Assembly (NCBI RefSeq): GCF_002902985.1
Contig: NZ_CP026171.1
Span: 1-64,000 of the forward strand
Reading direction: 5' to 3'
DNA from: Leclercia sp. LSNIH1
GTDB lineage: Bacteria; Pseudomonadota; Gammaproteobacteria; Enterobacterales; Enterobacteriaceae
DNA length: 64,000 nucleotides
Shown: piece after piece, positions 9,017 to 17,829 of the stretch
Position numbering within the stretch: position 1 is the stretch's first letter
Layout: each line of letters begins with the position of its first letter
Translations under genes and position numbers: made by a program
Notes under the pieces: generated by a model
Told to the model about the DNA's origin: nothing
The model's database searches: none
What the model saw: the letters and a program-made list of their open reading frames with translations, nothing else

Positions 9017-10255
9017 TTATCTTTTAATCAGGCTTGGTCGTGTGGTTACACGAGTCTGGCGCTCTTTAAATAATTTATCCCGCACAATGTAAAGCTCGGT
9101 TTCCTCTCCAGGCTGAAGAAATGCTTTATCGAACAAAGCACTTGCAATTACTCCTTCAGTTATACATTGCTGATCAGCGACAACTTGTCCGTAAGGCTTG
9201 TCATTTTTAACAAGAATGACATCTATCAATTCCCTAGATCCCACAAGTCTTTGCCCTAACTTTGAATACATATTGAAATTACACGGGGACTGCTCTGAGC
9301 TCGGTATACGTGACAAGCGGTCTTCTTGTAAACTAAAACCAGAAGGAACCTCACCTAGCGCAACCGGAGTCAGTAAATCAATGATCCGCTGTTTATGGTC
9401 ATCCTGACGAGGGTCAGATGGTGCCAACTCTTCTGACTGGGATCGTGCCAGCATCTCATCATAATTATGTTTATCCAAAGATGTCTCACGTTTCGCCTGC
9501 ATTGTCGGGCTCAAAGAAGTTGTGACCGAAATCATTGCACCAGGAACATCCAGTGGAACCAGTGTCAGGTTATAAGTCGATTCAGGCACTGAATCTTCTG
9601 AAAGCATTATTCCAATTGGCTTATCCGTGTTTGTTGAAATAAATACATCGCCGCCGTTAACGAAAATACTGGCTTCATCACCTGGCGTTGAAGTACTTAC
9701 AGATGCGTTTTTAAATGAAGTTGAAATTCTGTTTTGCAGACCCCGTGAAACTGGCAGTACAATATTCCCACCCGGTGGGACGTTTACTCGCTGCACTTCT
9801 TTGTAGCGATTACGAGCCTCTACATATAACTCATCTGCTTTTGAAGGGGCCCCGGTGCTTTGTGCATTTTGTTGAGGCTCTTTCCCTGCCGGTCTTCCGT
9901 AACTATCAAAATTTCCGGATTTAACCTGTTGCTGATAACCGACAAGCGTAGGGTTTTTTGACAATGCGCCAGTTATCTCATTGACAGCTGGGGAGGCACT
10001 ACTTGCAGGTGAAAGACTTGGTAGTTCAGTGGTCGGTTTTGTTGCTTGTGACGTCTCAGGCGCGGGGCCGGTGCCAGATTCTTTAATAATCGCATTTTTC
10101 ACACCATTCTGAAATTCATCTGCCCCGACAGGCATAACAACCGGGTTATTTACTGTCGCCGGTAACTGATAGTCTTCAGCAAAGACTACATTCGAAGTTG
10201 CCAGCAAGATCATTGCTGTAATCGCGTGACAGCGAAAGCCCTTTTTAGAAGTCAT
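9017..10255 (-). CDS. traK: TraK, secretin-like outer-membrane core component
   Basis: 412 residues with a cleavable signal peptide ending ...SNVVFA. A long Pro/Ser/Thr-rich N-terminal extension (about residues 25-150) precedes the conserved TraK beta-rich domain, which starts near the GGNIVLPVSRGLQNRI segment. TraK is the VirB9-like ring of F-type systems that binds TraV and TraB. Larger than F TraK because of the linker. It has one base between its stop and the next gene, and starts 2 bases after traE. Confidence 0.82.
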   Translation of the reverse strand: MTSKKGFRCHAITAMILLATSNVVFAEDYQLPATVNNPVVMPVGADEFQNGVKNAIIKESGTGPAPETSQATKPTTELPSLSPASSASPAVNEITGALSKNPTLVGYQQQVKSGNFDSYGRPAGKEPQQNAQSTGAPSKADELYVEARNRYKEVQRVNVPPGGNIVLPVSRGLQNRISTSFKNASVSTSTPGDEASIFVNGGDVFISTNTDKPIGIMLSEDSVPESTYNLTLVPLDVPGAMISVTTSLSPTMQAKRETSLDKHNYDEMLARSQSEELAPSDPRQDDHKQRIIDLLTPVALGEVPSGFSLQEDRLSRIPSSEQSPCNFNMYSKLGQRLVGSRELIDVILVKNDKPYGQVVADQQCITEGVIASALFDKAFLQPGEETELYIVRDKLFKERQTRVTTRPSLIKR

Positions 10256-10257
10256 AA

Positions 10258-11043
10258 TTAGTTACCTGTAGACGGCGGGGGATTATCGAGTGTTGCCAGT
10301 TGTTCTTTGCCGTTGATTGTAATTTTCTTAATATTTGGTGTACCAGAATACTGATTTACATAGGCTATGCGTGGTCGTCCGTTTTTCATACCCAGCACCC
10401 ATTCAAACGTCCATTTTGATGATTCTGTTTTGTCCGGAACATTAATCAAACGCGTTGATTTCGTTCCCCAGACATAGACCATGTCATTTTTGGTGTCATA
10501 ATACATATCGATCGGTTTAAATGACTGTTCAACACCACGAGCTTGCATAATATTGGTCTGCTGCTGTAATGACTCACGGGTTTTCGCCTGTAAATCCGGA
10601 GAAAGCGCATCCAATATGGTTGTTGTTACAAAGCCTATGTTTGTTGGGTTTATGTTCCCAATTAAAGTACTGAAGAATAAGGCCCATTGAGTTTTATATG
10701 ACTCTGAGGCTTTATTTCCCACAACTTTAACTTCTTCCGTCATATTAGGCGGAAGCACAATAGTCACAGGATCGGTAAGAAATTGATTTTTTACCACTAA
10801 AACTGCGATGACTAATATAGCAATTGAATTCACACGTAAGAGTTTTTCGTCACGTTTAATCAATGCACTATAAGTAATTCCAATTTCAGAAGCTTCAATC
10901 TCTTTACTAAAGCGAGCTTTAGAATCCCGAAAGCGTCCTTTTGAGTCTTCGCCTCCATTTTGCGAAGTCTCGTCCTTTTTATCAAAATCGCCATTACTGG
11001 CACTTTTAATGAATGGAATTTTAAGCTTGCTGAGAAGTTTCAT
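10258..11043 (-). CDS. traE: TraE, VirB8-like inner-membrane channel protein
   Basis: A charged cytoplasmic N-terminus of about 80 residues precedes one membrane segment (NSIAILVIAVLVVKNQF). The periplasmic TraE domain follows, with VLPPNMTEEVKV and YKTQWALFFSTLIGNINP. TraE is the VirB8 counterpart of F-type systems. The start at 11043 has GGAG six bases upstream; an ATG at 11055, overlapping the traL stop by one base, is the alternative. The N-terminal cytoplasmic extension makes it longer than F TraE (188 residues). Confidence 0.85.
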   Translation of the reverse strand: MKLLSKLKIPFIKSASNGDFDKKDETSQNGGEDSKGRFRDSKARFSKEIEASEIGITYSALIKRDEKLLRVNSIAILVIAVLVVKNQFLTDPVTIVLPPNMTEEVKVVGNKASESYKTQWALFFSTLIGNINPTNIGFVTTTILDALSPDLQAKTRESLQQQTNIMQARGVEQSFKPIDMYYDTKNDMVYVWGTKSTRLINVPDKTESSKWTFEWVLGMKNGRPRIAYVNQYSGTPNIKKITINGKEQLATLDNPPPSTGN

Positions 11044-11054
11044 TCTTAGCTCCA

Positions 11055-11372
11055 TCAAGAATAGAGGTTTCTGATAAATGGATCGGTAAAGTAACGACTA
11101 CTAAACACTGATTTCCCTGGAAACAAGCCGAACCACCACAGTTTGTGTTTGAGTTTTCCTCTAACTCCTTCTTCAGCTGCTTTTTTATATGCAAACCAAA
11201 ACACAACCGCAACAACTACAGAAGTTATAAAGAAATCAAAAATATTACCACTCGCGATAGTCACGAATGTTATACCCAATTGCTTTGCATCCCAGAATAG
11301 AATCAACAAAGGCATATTAATTCTGTAAGGGAAACGATAGGTATGTGGAGGTACCTCGTACTGACTTGTCAT
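11055..11372 (-). CDS. traL: TraL, small inner-membrane transfer protein
   Basis: About 105 residues. It matches TraL in size, position after the pilin gene, and layout: YRFPYRINMPLL segment, two membrane stretches, a basic loop, and a C-terminal YFTDPFIRNLYS tail. TraL is the VirB3 counterpart that helps assemble the pilus. ATG 11372 is chosen because GGAG lies 6 bases upstream; a start at 11405 would lack this. Confidence 0.85.
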   Translation of the reverse strand: MTSQYEVPPHTYRFPYRINMPLLILFWDAKQLGITFVTIASGNIFDFFITSVVVAVVFWFAYKKAAEEGVRGKLKHKLWWFGLFPGKSVFSSRYFTDPFIRNLYS

Positions 11373-11423
11373 AAAAACTCCAGAGAGGGGGAATATCCCC
11401 CTCATCGTTATTGTTCTAACAAA

Positions 11424-11777
11424 TCACAGCGGGATACCAGCATCCAGGAACGTGCTGATAATTTTTTCACCGTTTGCCATAATCAGCATCATTAATGCTG
11501 AAACCAGCGCCAAACCAAGGTTAGGTTTTACAACGCCGAAATAAGCTACGGAGAACAACATGCCGCAAGCGATGATTTTACCCGGCGCACCAGTTAATGC
11601 TTCGCTCATGTAGGCCCAGATATCGCCGAAGGCTCCGTCGTCGGAACCCGCGTACGCTAAACCGCAACTTGCTAAAAACAGGAGAATAAACAAAGGCACT
11701 TTTGCATGTTTAGACTTCAGAAATGCAAAAGCGTTAGTTTGTTCTCTTTCAACGTTAGTATTCAATGTCAGTTCCAT
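11424..11777 (-). CDS. traA: TraA, conjugative pilin precursor
   Basis: First gene of the transfer operon, encoding the pilus subunit. The 117-residue precursor has a long leader with a hydrophobic signal ending GLAYA. Cleavage there would leave a 74-residue mature pilin with two hydrophobic helices (around ACGMLFSVAYFGVV and LGLALVSALMMLIMA) separated by KPN. Size and layout fit F-type TraA. ATG 11777 has GGAG five bases upstream. Further maturation such as acetylation or cyclisation cannot be read from this sequence. Confidence 0.85.
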   Translation of the reverse strand: MELTLNTNVEREQTNAFAFLKSKHAKVPLFILLFLASCGLAYAGSDDGAFGDIWAYMSEALTGAPGKIIACGMLFSVAYFGVVKPNLGLALVSALMMLIMANGEKIISTFLDAGIPL

Positions 11778-12075
11778 AATTACTCCGTGTTGATTTGAGT
11801 TCACGTAAACGCATTTGCATAATACTTTTTATTTTTCTTTCATTTTTCTGTTAACCACCCTTTTTTTCCCTTAATTGCGCCTGGTGTTTTTTTAGCCTAT
11901 GAATGTCACATGTGAATACCGTGTGTATATCGGATTGAAGAAGGTGAGGCAGGTTATTTTTTCTTTATAGGGAAGAAGTTCATCGTCTATCTCTTCACCA
12001 TTTTTGTGATAACCATCCAGTCCGATATTTGAGAAAGCTCTGTGTAAGGATGTCATTCTAAAAAAGTCACTTTTC
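11778..12075. other. Transfer-operon leader region
   Basis: About 300 bases upstream of traA contain no convincing gene. They are AT-rich near traA and should hold the promoter of the transfer operon and any repressor sites. I cannot assign -35/-10 boxes with confidence. An AAAGTCACTTTT palindrome-like motif starts at its right edge (12,062). Confidence 0.5.
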
Positions 12076-12788
12076 CCATTGATACAAGTGCTTTTCAGCC
12101 ACATCCTGTGTGTCGCCCCATTCATGCAAATGCTTTTCAAACAATGCGCCTTTTCCAGCCTCATTCATGCAAATGCCTTTGTAGCAAAGACACATATCCG
12201 AAACCCATTCATGCAAATGCTTTTCGACCAAAGGAACCTTTTCCGGGCTCATTCATGCAGTTGCTTTTCGACCAAGGGCAACTTTTACTATTCCATTCAT
12301 GTAAATGCTTTTTGGTGAAATTCAGCTATCGAATCCCATTAAGAGAGGTACTTTCAGTCCAAAGGCACCTTTTCAGGTCGATTCATCCAAATGCTTTCCG
12401 GTCAAAGACACCGTTACGGCGCCATTCATGCAAATGCCTGTCAACCAAAAGCACCTTTTACTATCCCATTCATGCAAATGCTTTTCGACCAATGCCCCGT
12501 TTGCTGCACCATTCATGCAAATGCTTTTCGACCAATGCCACCGTTTGCGGCCCCATTCATGCAAATGCTTTCAGCTAAAGGCACCTTTTTACTGTCCCAT
12601 TCATGCAAATGCTTTTCAGCTAAAGGCATCTTCCCGCCTCATTCATGCCAGGGGTTTCCAACGTAGGCACCTTACACAAACTCATTCAAGCAAATGCTTT
12701 TATACAAAAGGCACTTTTCTGTCGCCATTGAAGCAAGTGCTTTTCACAAAGGTCACTTTTCTCCCCCCATTGAAGCAAATGCTTTTCA
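12076..12788. repeat. 17-copy iteron array, 43-44 bp period
   Basis: Copies of CATTCATGCAAATGCTTTT start at about 12119, 12162, 12206, 12250, 12294, 12380, 12423, 12467, 12510, 12554, 12598 and 12640, with degenerate copies at 12076, 12337, 12682, 12726 and 12768. Spacing is 42-46 bp, mostly 43 or 44. Many spacers contain a second palindromic motif, AAAGGCACCTTTT (for example at 12361 and 12577). The initiator gene lies to the right and a smaller array of the same core lies beyond it. The layout resembles the incA/incC copy-control locus of P1 and F, which titrates initiator and couples origins. That role is inference; the repeats are directly visible. Confidence 0.93.
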
Positions 12789-13302
12789 CCACCACTATGG
12801 GATTTTTAAACGATTTGCTTTTATTTTCATGAGGTTATGTTTACTTATGGGACCTCTGTTTTGAACTGGATATTTATCAAAACGCCTCTGTTCTAATCAT
12901 GTCCCAGACAATTACAGGCTTTAATTTTCTGTGCAAATCTCAGTGTGACATGAGAAGGACAGGGATTTTTCACGTATAGCCACTATGCACAAACGTTGAT
13001 GGGTAGTTTTATCTAAAGGCATCTGGATGAATGACTTCTGATTAAATCATTCAAAATCAATTGCTTAGTATTCGTTATCTAACTCAGTGAAAATTAGTTA
13101 AATAAAGCATTCGATCGAATGCTCAAAATTCCCAGGGTGCTTAAGCAAAAGTAAGAAAGGAAGCAGGGAAGCAGGGAAGCAGGGAAGCAGGGAAGCAGGG
13201 AAGGGTATTCATATCAGCAGAGGCGTCCAAAAAAGCATTTGGATGAATGCCCGTACGCCTCATTACATCCAAAGTTACTTTTCTGCGAACTGAACCAGAG
13301 GA
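12789..13302. other. Region between iteron array and rep gene
   Basis: No gene is supported. It holds two reverse-orientation iteron cores (13019-13033 and 13231-13249), an 18-bp perfect palindrome (13106-13123) made of two inverted GAATGC-like half-iterons around GATC, five tandem copies of AAGCAGGG (13161-13200), and an AAAGTTACTTTTC motif at 13271-13283. It probably carries the 3' end of the initiator transcript and extra initiator-binding sites. Confidence 0.75.
13161..13200. repeat. Octamer microsatellite, 5 copies
   Basis: Five perfect tandem copies of AAGCAGGG. It lies downstream of the rep gene and outside coding sequence, so copy-number change by slippage would be tolerated and could serve as a strain marker. 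Confidence 0.95.
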
Positions 13303-14178
13303 TCAGCTTTGTTTTGCCAGAGCAAGCTTTGGACTTCTCTTAAAAATCTGGAACTGAATATCTCTACCTTTCTTAACCTCTTGATATTCAAGGTATCCTA
13401 TTGATTTTAACTCCAGCATAGCCTTTCTGATGATCTGGTTTTGAGTACGTACTGGAGTCGTCAAAAGAAGCCGCTCACGCAAACGCTTCATGTTAACGAA
13501 TAACGTTCCGGCAGGCATTGCCTCAAAATAGATGTACAGGCTCTGTGCAGCTTCTTTTTTGGCGAGAACCGACAGTACCTGTAAGCTTAATAGGGTTTTA
13601 TGATCATACCGGTAAAGCTCCCACATCGAGGGATCACCCACGAGCTCTACTGTGTCCTTCTTAGGGTCAATCATAGCTTTCTGCACAAGGTGTGTGACAG
13701 TGAAGCGTTCAGTTTTAGAATCACGGAAAGAAATAACAACGGACGCGAGGTTTGCCAGCGCTTCCTGAAATCGTGAACGGGTTCGCTTGTTGATATTTGT
13801 AGAACTGATACCACACATTTTTGCAAACTCATTGAACGACAATGTTATTTTCTCGGAGGCGAATCCATATTTACTGAACGCCATAATGCACCCAAGCCAA
13901 CACTTGAAGTCCGTGGACATCGAAAGCTTAAGGCCAGTGATCCGGATGTCATCGTATCCTTCTGACCGGGCCAGTTCCATGCTCGACAACTCATCAGAAG
14001 CATCAACCTCAAAATTTCTGAATCGCTTCTCTTTAGTTCCCACCGGGGTAAAAACACTTAAGCGCAGTAAAGCAATGGGTTGGACCGATTTCGAAGAGTT
14101 TGGACTCAGTTGATAAGTCCTCCCTGTATCCGTGTTGGTCACATCAAACGGATGTGCTAACTCATTGTTATCACTCAT
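13303..14178 (-). CDS. Iteron-binding replication initiator (H-plasmid-like Rep)
   Basis: 291 residues without signal or membrane segment. The fold reads as two winged-helix units, as in Rep_3-type initiators: a first HTH around FNEFAKMCGISSTNINKRTRSRF and a second around MKRLRERLLLTTPVRTQNQI. Iteron arrays of one consensus flank the gene on both sides, which strongly supports an initiator. It is divergent from the ParB-like gene at 14720, with the likely origin between them. The sequence recalls the RepHI initiators of IncHI plasmids, from memory and unverified. Expression is probably autoregulated through the iterons at 14231-14330, which lie in its promoter region. Confidence 0.8.
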   Translation of the reverse strand: MSDNNELAHPFDVTNTDTGRTYQLSPNSSKSVQPIALLRLSVFTPVGTKEKRFRNFEVDASDELSSMELARSEGYDDIRITGLKLSMSTDFKCWLGCIMAFSKYGFASEKITLSFNEFAKMCGISSTNINKRTRSRFQEALANLASVVISFRDSKTERFTVTHLVQKAMIDPKKDTVELVGDPSMWELYRYDHKTLLSLQVLSVLAKKEAAQSLYIYFEAMPAGTLFVNMKRLRERLLLTTPVRTQNQIIRKAMLELKSIGYLEYQEVKKGRDIQFQIFKRSPKLALAKQS

Positions 14179-14220
14179 TTAAACTTACCCACCATGTTTT
14201 TCCCTTTCTACATTTAGCTG

Positions 14221-14660
14221 TGAATAGATTATTCGTCCAAATGCTTTTCACGCATTAAACTAAATGCCTTTTCAATTCAAGTAAATGCTTTTCTTATTCG
14301 ATCAAATGCTTTTCGCATGCACCTGAATGCCGGATCATTGCTATTTCTTTTAAAAATCATCACGTTACAATGGTCGTGATCTTTATTGTTCTCTATTGAT
14401 CTCTATTGATCTAAAGAATTGATCTATCTTGTGGAAAACGGGGATAAATTCCCTCTGAGAAAGAGCTCTGGCCCTACAAATTTAGGATTGGATACAAACC
14501 CTGTATAGAATGCAGCCGGGAAAAATATCAGTTAGCATGAAGTTATTAAGAAAGATAAATTCAAACTATTCAGATTTTCTTTTTAATTTAATTTTTAAAA
14601 CAGCCTATTTTTGAATTAGTAAGATACCTAACCACTAAAAGAAATTTTGTTTTTTATGCC
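14221..14660. other. Probable plasmid origin of replication (oriV)
   Basis: Five iteron cores (AAATGC-type) start at 14239, 14262, 14283, 14304 and 14325, spaced 21-23 bp (two helical turns) in the same orientation as the large array. GATC occurs at 14300, 14333, 14378, 14398, 14408 and 14421. A one-mismatch DnaA box (TGTGGAAAA) is at 14430-14438. A markedly AT-rich stretch at 14520-14660 could be the unwinding element. These parts, next to the initiator gene, are the standard components of an iteron origin. Direct proof is absent. Confidence 0.75.
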
Positions 14661-14719
14661 TTCAGAGTTGTTTGAATCTGAGAGCATTAATGTATCATGT
14701 AATAAAAAAAGGTGCTTAT

Positions 14720-15793
14720 ATGAATCATTGCGACTATCAGATTATTGAAATCAGCCCAAAAGATCTTATTATCGAGCCTGGATTTAATCCACGGGAAGCG
14801 GTAATCGGTGATCTTTGTTACGAACAGGAGCCAGTAAAATCGGCAATTATTTCTCTCAAGCAAGCCTATAAAGAGGGGCGACGTGTTGATTTAATTAAGG
14901 TAGTAAAGAAGGACTCCAAGTACGTTGTCCGGCAAGGGCATTGTCGTTACAGAGCATTATTGCTTGCTCTCGCGGAAGGAGCTGACATCCAGCTCTTTTC
15001 AGTCGTACTTATGCACTACAAGGATAAAATCGAAGAATACCTAGAGAACCTTGATGGGAACAGGAATAACAGTCTCAATCCCGTTGCACTAGCTTACGCA
15101 CTCGCAGAGACCCTGAAGCTTGGCTCTACCGTTGAATCCCTTGCTATGCGCTATCAGCGGTCTGGCACAGCGATTCGCAATCAGCTTAAAATCCTTGATA
15201 TGCCTTTAGAACTGCAACGTTTAATCAGCCTAAACCTTATTAAAAAAACACTCGCGATTGAAATCATGTTGAAGTATTCCAATGATCATGCAAAAGTCCT
15301 TGCACACTTGGAGTCCTGTTCTTTTTTAGTGCCATCTTCTGGCGTACTTGATTTATCGAAACCAACAACCGTTGAAACAGCAACAAACAGTGAGCCACTC
15401 GAAGAACAGGAAAAACCTCCTGTACATATTAACCCTAAAGACATTAAAACAAAGTCTATCACTCGCAGTTCGTTAGGTATTAAACGTCTTTCACATAAAA
15501 AAACTGAACGGTTAAAAAATGAATTTATTGGTTTGATTGATAATGTAGGGTCAACAATGTCAGACAATAATAAACTGACAGAATTAATTTTAGACGGACA
15601 GCATTCTAATTTATTTATGAACGTCAGTAACACTTTAATCACAAAAACAAATGAAAGTGTAAAGATCACTTTAGATGAAGCAAAACTTCAACTTGTATTA
15701 AGTCTTCTAAATGATGAAAATACTGCAATCATCATTCCAAAATCTAAGGTTACAGAACTGAACGAAATTCGTGACCTTTTGACAAATGAGTAG
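14720..15793 (+). CDS. ParB/Spo0J-like DNA-binding protein 1
   Basis: 357 residues. The N-terminal ParB domain has the NPRE segment (residues 24-27), the box VRQGHCRYRALLLALAEG, then DGNRNNSLNPVALAYALAETL and a helix-turn-helix around SLAMRYQRSGTAIRNQLKIL. The C-terminal third is variable and charged. ATG 14720 is preferred (AAAGGTG upstream); an in-frame start at 14672 would add 16 residues. It begins a rightward cluster with two small genes. No ParA is nearby. A paralogue lies at 19015. It could be a partition protein or a ParB-like transcription regulator of the plasmid backbone. Confidence 0.8.
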   Translation: MNHCDYQIIEISPKDLIIEPGFNPREAVIGDLCYEQEPVKSAIISLKQAYKEGRRVDLIKVVKKDSKYVVRQGHCRYRALLLALAEGADIQLFSVVLMHYKDKIEEYLENLDGNRNNSLNPVALAYALAETLKLGSTVESLAMRYQRSGTAIRNQLKILDMPLELQRLISLNLIKKTLAIEIMLKYSNDHAKVLAHLESCSFLVPSSGVLDLSKPTTVETATNSEPLEEQEKPPVHINPKDIKTKSITRSSLGIKRLSHKKTERLKNEFIGLIDNVGSTMSDNNKLTELILDGQHSNLFMNVSNTLITKTNESVKITLDEAKLQLVLSLLNDENTAIIIPKSKVTELNEIRDLLTNE

Positions 15794-15810
15794 ATAGCTG
15801 AGGATAATTT

Positions 15811-16011
15811 ATGGACAAGATTGTACATTTTACCGTCATTAATACTTTTAACGATTTACTTATTGCGAAAGCCTCGCTCGACCGTAACATTGTTGAGATC
15901 AACGCTGGTAAGCGCTTTGATCATTTTGAAGAAGGACATGATCAGTATGTACAGAAAGTGACTGACGCTTTACTTATCGTGGAGGGACGTCTGGAGAACC
16001 TTAAAAAATGA
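15811..16011 (+). CDS. Small hypothetical protein, 66 aa
   Basis: Begins 17 bases after the ParB-like gene, with a GAGGAT ribosome-binding site, and its stop overlaps the ATG of the next gene (ATGA at 16008). The product is soluble and predicted helical, with no motif I recognise. Coupling on both sides supports a real gene. Confidence 0.65.
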   Translation: MDKIVHFTVINTFNDLLIAKASLDRNIVEINAGKRFDHFEEGHDQYVQKVTDALLIVEGRLENLKK

Positions 16012-16727
16012 AACATTCAATTTTTTTTACTCACGATGGTTATTTATTGCCAGCGGTCGTAAAGCCTTTCCACGGTAACGATGGGCACTATTATGCCATG
16101 ATCACACGTGAATGCTTTGCCTGCGGAGGGACAGGAGAAATCGCAAACGCCGTCTGCGTGACATGTAATGGAAGCAAAACGTCACCGGCCACAGAGGAAA
16201 AACTGGTACTGAAAGAGGGCATCGAATTTCTTGAAACTATCCCGGAATTTCGCTGCAATCCCGATCTAGACGCTTGGAAACGTAGGCACAGCGGGCACCT
16301 GGCATTGTTACAAGCCGATAATTCTAAGTTTGCAGTAAGCATTTCACAGCAGTTAAACAACAATCTCTTTTTAACAGTTCGTCAGTTAGAATCTTTCTAC
16401 TCAACTTACCAACCCGTTTCTAAAGATTTGCCAGAAAACGCTGATGTACCTGTTGAGCATTCTTTCAGCATTGGTGATGTAGTGAGTATTGATATCATTT
16501 TTACAGAAGTGCGAGCTGCTTTTTCAAAAGGCTCCCACAGCTACTTTTTTACTTTTACAGGCAAAAAGCAGAATGATGGATTCGCATTAACAGGTAATGT
16601 GCAGGATCATGTTTTATTGGGGCATAGCTATCATCTTTCCGGAAGGGTGAGAAAGATCCACTATTTTGACTCTGTGCCCTACGCATTACTGACGGTGTTT
16701 AAATTAACCACAAAGCCTAGTGCGTAG
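16008..16727 (+). CDS. Hypothetical protein with DnaJ-like paired CxxC motifs
   Basis: 239 residues. Near residues 38-57 it has CFACGGTG and CVTCNGS, the two-half zinc-binding arrangement of DnaJ-type zinc fingers, with no J domain. The rest has no signal peptide or membrane segment. A C-terminal beta-rich segment (about residues 155-235, FSIGDVVSIDIIFTEV onward) could be an OB-like fold, but I cannot confirm this. It is translationally coupled to the 66-aa gene, making a three-gene unit with the ParB-like gene. Function unknown. Confidence 0.7.
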   Translation: MKHSIFFTHDGYLLPAVVKPFHGNDGHYYAMITRECFACGGTGEIANAVCVTCNGSKTSPATEEKLVLKEGIEFLETIPEFRCNPDLDAWKRRHSGHLALLQADNSKFAVSISQQLNNNLFLTVRQLESFYSTYQPVSKDLPENADVPVEHSFSIGDVVSIDIIFTEVRAAFSKGSHSYFFTFTGKKQNDGFALTGNVQDHVLLGHSYHLSGRVRKIHYFDSVPYALLTVFKLTTKPSA

Positions 16728-16824
16728 TGAACAGAACTCCCAAATACAGGGTGTTTATTCATTAGCCACAGGCTTTCTGCACTGTCGTGCCGACTCACTC
16801 ACGTCAAATTTGTTGCTCACGCAT

Positions 16825-16843
16825 CGGGTTTTTACCCGGTTTT
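16825..16843 (+). terminator. Possible rho-independent terminator
   Basis: A 5-bp stem CGGGT/ACCCG with a TTTT loop is followed by GTTTT. It lies about 100 bases after the CxxC protein gene. The stem is short, so support is modest. Confidence 0.4.
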
Positions 16844-16993
16844 AAACTCCGAAAAATATGCCTATTTCTTTAAATTCAACACCCGTTATTAACTAATCTT
16901 TTAAATTAAAAATGATAATCTTATTAATTATATATTTAATTTTATTCTCCTTAACATTCAGGTTAAGGCGATTTTGTTAAAACGGAGTGATGT

Positions 16994-17815
16994 ATGCAAA
17001 ATGATCTTGGACTTGGGTTCATCTGCAAGTCAGCAAGAGCGTCAGCAAAAATTATATCCCGGAAAGTTACTTTTCCGCTAAATGGCTCGAGTACTACAAA
17101 ACTTACCCTAACGGGACTACAGTGTCATCCATCCTGCCGGTTTCCGTTTTACCAGCTGTCTATGCTAATCCACAACCAGCTCGCTGATCATGCCGCCAAC
17201 GTTGTCGATGAAAATGCTCCGTTCACTGTATCCATTAACATACATGAATGGCTGAGTCGTGCCAGAGTGGCATTTATTGATTATCACGGTCTGCGTAATA
17301 CCGATAAAACAGCAATGATCACATTGGATCATCTGGAAGAATTACTTACTCACTTGTCGACTACATTGGCCGTATATATCCCGTATTCAAAGAAGCGCCT
17401 GAACTTTAGCTTTCTGACGTCCTTTACACTGATCAAAACATCACAGTCTTATACTTTGATGTTCCCTGGTGTGCTGCGGCCGATCTTGGTGTTACTTGGG
17501 GGGTTAATTCAGGAATTTATGACCGAGAAGTTATTGAAGAGACGTAATACCCAACTTGTCATTTTTGAATATTTGCGAAAGTCTCGGCGCCATTCCCATA
17601 AAATTACCGATATTGCTAACGCTCTTCAGTTGCAGACGGTGAACGTACGAATCATGCATGTTCTTACCCAACTTGCAGATCTGGGGCTTATATCGTTTAT
17701 TTGTGAAGGTAAGAGAGGGGAGCGGTCCATCGAAGAGCTTCAGTTTATTCCTTATGCCAGTCGGGACCATTCCGAAGTTTTGAGCTTTGAGGAATGGATA
17801 AGCCCGATCGACTAA
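16994..17815 (+). CDS. Winged-helix-like plasmid protein, possible second initiator or regulator
   Basis: 273 residues, cytoplasmic. The C-terminus contains a winged-helix-like region (IFEYLRKSRRHSHKITDIANALQ, then VRIMHVLTQLADLGLISF), and the N-terminal half has a WH1-like layout seen in plasmid initiators. ATG 16994 follows GGAGTGATGT. There is an AAAGTTACTTTT palindrome inside the 5' part of the gene (17061-17076). The next gene, dam, converges on it with a 14-base gap. I cannot assign it firmly; no iteron array of a different sequence accompanies it, which argues against an independent replicon. Confidence 0.5.
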   Translation: MQNDLGLGFICKSARASAKIISRKVTFPLNGSSTTKLTLTGLQCHPSCRFPFYQLSMLIHNQLADHAANVVDENAPFTVSINIHEWLSRARVAFIDYHGLRNTDKTAMITLDHLEELLTHLSTTLAVYIPYSKKRLNFSFLTSFTLIKTSQSYTLMFPGVLRPILVLLGGLIQEFMTEKLLKRRNTQLVIFEYLRKSRRHSHKITDIANALQLQTVNVRIMHVLTQLADLGLISFICEGKRGERSIEELQFIPYASRDHSEVLSFEEWISPID

Positions 17816-17829
17816 CCACTGACTGTCAC

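Noticed and set aside
12079..12832. ORFs of 60-175 codons over the iteron array
   Set aside because: The repeats generate these frames in several registers; no start or product is convincing.
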